NCBI GenBank assembly: GCA_001306305.2 | Contig: CP155577.1 | Coordinates: 2,897,501 to 2,961,500, forward strand | Length of the DNA: 64,000 bases | Source: Citromicrobium bathyomarinum | GTDB lineage: Bacteria > Pseudomonadota > Alphaproteobacteria > Sphingomonadales > Sphingomonadaceae | Reading direction: 5' to 3' | Shown: piece after piece, positions 63,274 through 64,000 of the stretch | Layout of the letters: the number at the start of each line of letters is the position of its first letter | How positions within the stretch are numbered: the stretch's first letter is position 1 | Made by a program: the position numbers and the translations under genes | Notes under the pieces: model-generated | Told to the model about the DNA's origin: nothing | The model's database searches: none | Seen by the model: the letters and a program-made list of their open reading frames with translations, nothing else

Positions 63274-64000
63274 CTAGCGCTCGTGCTGGCGGATCACCTC
63301 CAGAAACGCGTCCCCATAGGCCTCAAGCTTCTTCGCCCCTATGCCGGGCAATTCGCCCAGCAGGGCGCGGGTCTGCGGGCGCAGGCCGGCCATGTCGCGC
63401 AGCACCGAATCGTGGAAGATGACGTAGGGCGGAATCTGGTTTTCCTTCGCGATGTCGCGCCGCAGCGCGCGCAGCGCGTCGAACAGAGGATCGTCCACGG
63501 GGTTGAGCGCCTGACCCGAGCCTGCCCGGCTGCCGCGCTTTCCGCCTGCCCGCTTGGGCGGAATGACCAGATCGAGCGGTTGTTCACCCTTGAGAAAACC
63601 CCGCGCCTCGGGGCCCAGCATCATCCCGCCATGCTCGGTCGGCAGCAGCGCGCCGCGCACCAGCAGTGCGCGATGGACTGGCTTGAGCAGCGCGGCTTCC
63701 TCCCCCTCGACGATCCCGAAGACCGACAGCTTGTCGTGCCCCTGCGACCGGCTGCGTTCGCTCGACTGGCCGGTGAGGATGCTTTCGACATAGCCCGCGC
63801 CGTACATCTGCCGCGTGCGCGCGACGGCAGAGAGGTATTTCTGCGCCACCACCGTCGCGTCGATCGCCTTGGGAGGGTTCAGGCAGTTGTCGCAATTGCC
63901 GCAGGTCTCGGGCGGGTTCTCGCCGAAATGGCGCAGCAGGATCGCGCGGCGGCATCCGGCAGTCTCGACCAGCGCGCCAAGCGCCGCGAGCCGCGTGCGC
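63274..64000 (-). CDS. recQ: ATP-dependent DNA helicase RecQ, C-terminal part (truncated by window end)
   Basis: About 242 codons to the window edge. The zinc-binding set of RecQ is seen as CRRAILLRHFGE, then CGNCDNC (four cysteines), followed by NPPKAIDATVVAQKYLSAVAR and a winged-helix domain. The last 75 residues are an HRDC domain (DPLFDALRALRRDIAKENQI, ELPGIGAKKLEAYGDAFLEV). The helicase motor lies outside the window. RecQ works in recombination and fork repair. The frame is open to 64000 with no internal start needed. Confidence 0.92.
   Translation of the reverse strand, partial: RTRLAALGALVETAGCRRAILLRHFGENPPETCGNCDNCLNPPKAIDATVVAQKYLSAVARTRQMYGAGYVESILTGQSSERSRSQGHDKLSVFGIVEGEEAALLKPVHRALLVRGALLPTEHGGMMLGPEARGFLKGEQPLDLVIPPKRAGGKRGSRAGSGQALNPVDDPLFDALRALRRDIAKENQIPPYVIFHDSVLRDMAGLRPQTRALLGELPGIGAKKLEAYGDAFLEVIRQHER

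Overview
The window looks like a chromosomal segment from an alphaproteobacterium of the order Sphingomonadales, most like the Erythrobacteraceae. This is inferred from high GC with strong G/C third positions, a ribosomal protein S5 with a long RGG-rich N-terminus, the apaG-metZ pair, an HWE/HisKA_2 kinase, GC-rich REP-like hairpins of the GTCACCCCGG type, and small proteins of a kind seen in sphingomonads. No species can be named from the sequence alone.

Layout. 1-6400: exported proteins, an S9 prolyl oligopeptidase, a class C beta-lactamase-like serine hydrolase and a fasciclin lipoprotein, all leftward. 6489-27207: the str-S10-spc-alpha ribosomal superoperon, read leftward from rpsL: rpsL, rpsG, fusA, tuf, rpsJ, a 322-nt structured gap, rplC to rpsE, rpmD, rplO, secY, adk, an inserted START-like (SRPBCC) gene, then rpsM, rpsK, rpoA and rplQ behind their own near-consensus promoter. 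rpmD (59 aa) is included. Several terminator-like hairpins lie between the ribosomal genes.

27721-29450 is the most interesting part: a more A/T-rich, probably acquired module just upstream of the str operon. It holds a retron-type reverse transcriptase (NAxxH in region X, VTG in region Y, [W/Y]xDD), an overlapping XRE-type HTH protein, an unlisted 42-aa single-pass membrane peptide with an excellent ribosome binding site, and upstream of these a structured RNA with two UUU-loop hairpins and a long GC-rich hairpin, as expected for msr-msd. It is best read as a candidate retron defence system of the HTH-associated kind, with an extra small membrane peptide. Next to it is a broken sphingomonad-type small gene carrying three copies of a short repeat, two of them inside its reading frame.

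30528-46842: an iron-uptake pair (Fiu-like TonB receptor with PiuC dioxygenase), a tandem PilZ protein, a membrane-anchored winged-helix protein, a LysR regulator, an M16 peptidase, apaG, glutamate dehydrogenase, a frameshifted excalibur-domain gene, metZ, PMT-type and GT2-GtrA glycosyltransferases, and recO. 46955-64000: ubiK, tspO, tlyA, a small transcript with an 18-codon ORF under a maximal Shine-Dalgarno and a strong terminator, ilvE, a diguanylate cyclase, an EamA transporter, glutamine-dependent NAD synthetase, a histidine kinase, topoisomerase IB, a glutathione transferase, argE, tRNA-Gln(UUG), an ABC-F ATPase and the C-terminal part of recQ.

Identities rest on motifs and overall resemblance recalled from known families; no database search was possible. 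Start codons were picked by ribosome binding site, signal peptide and family length.
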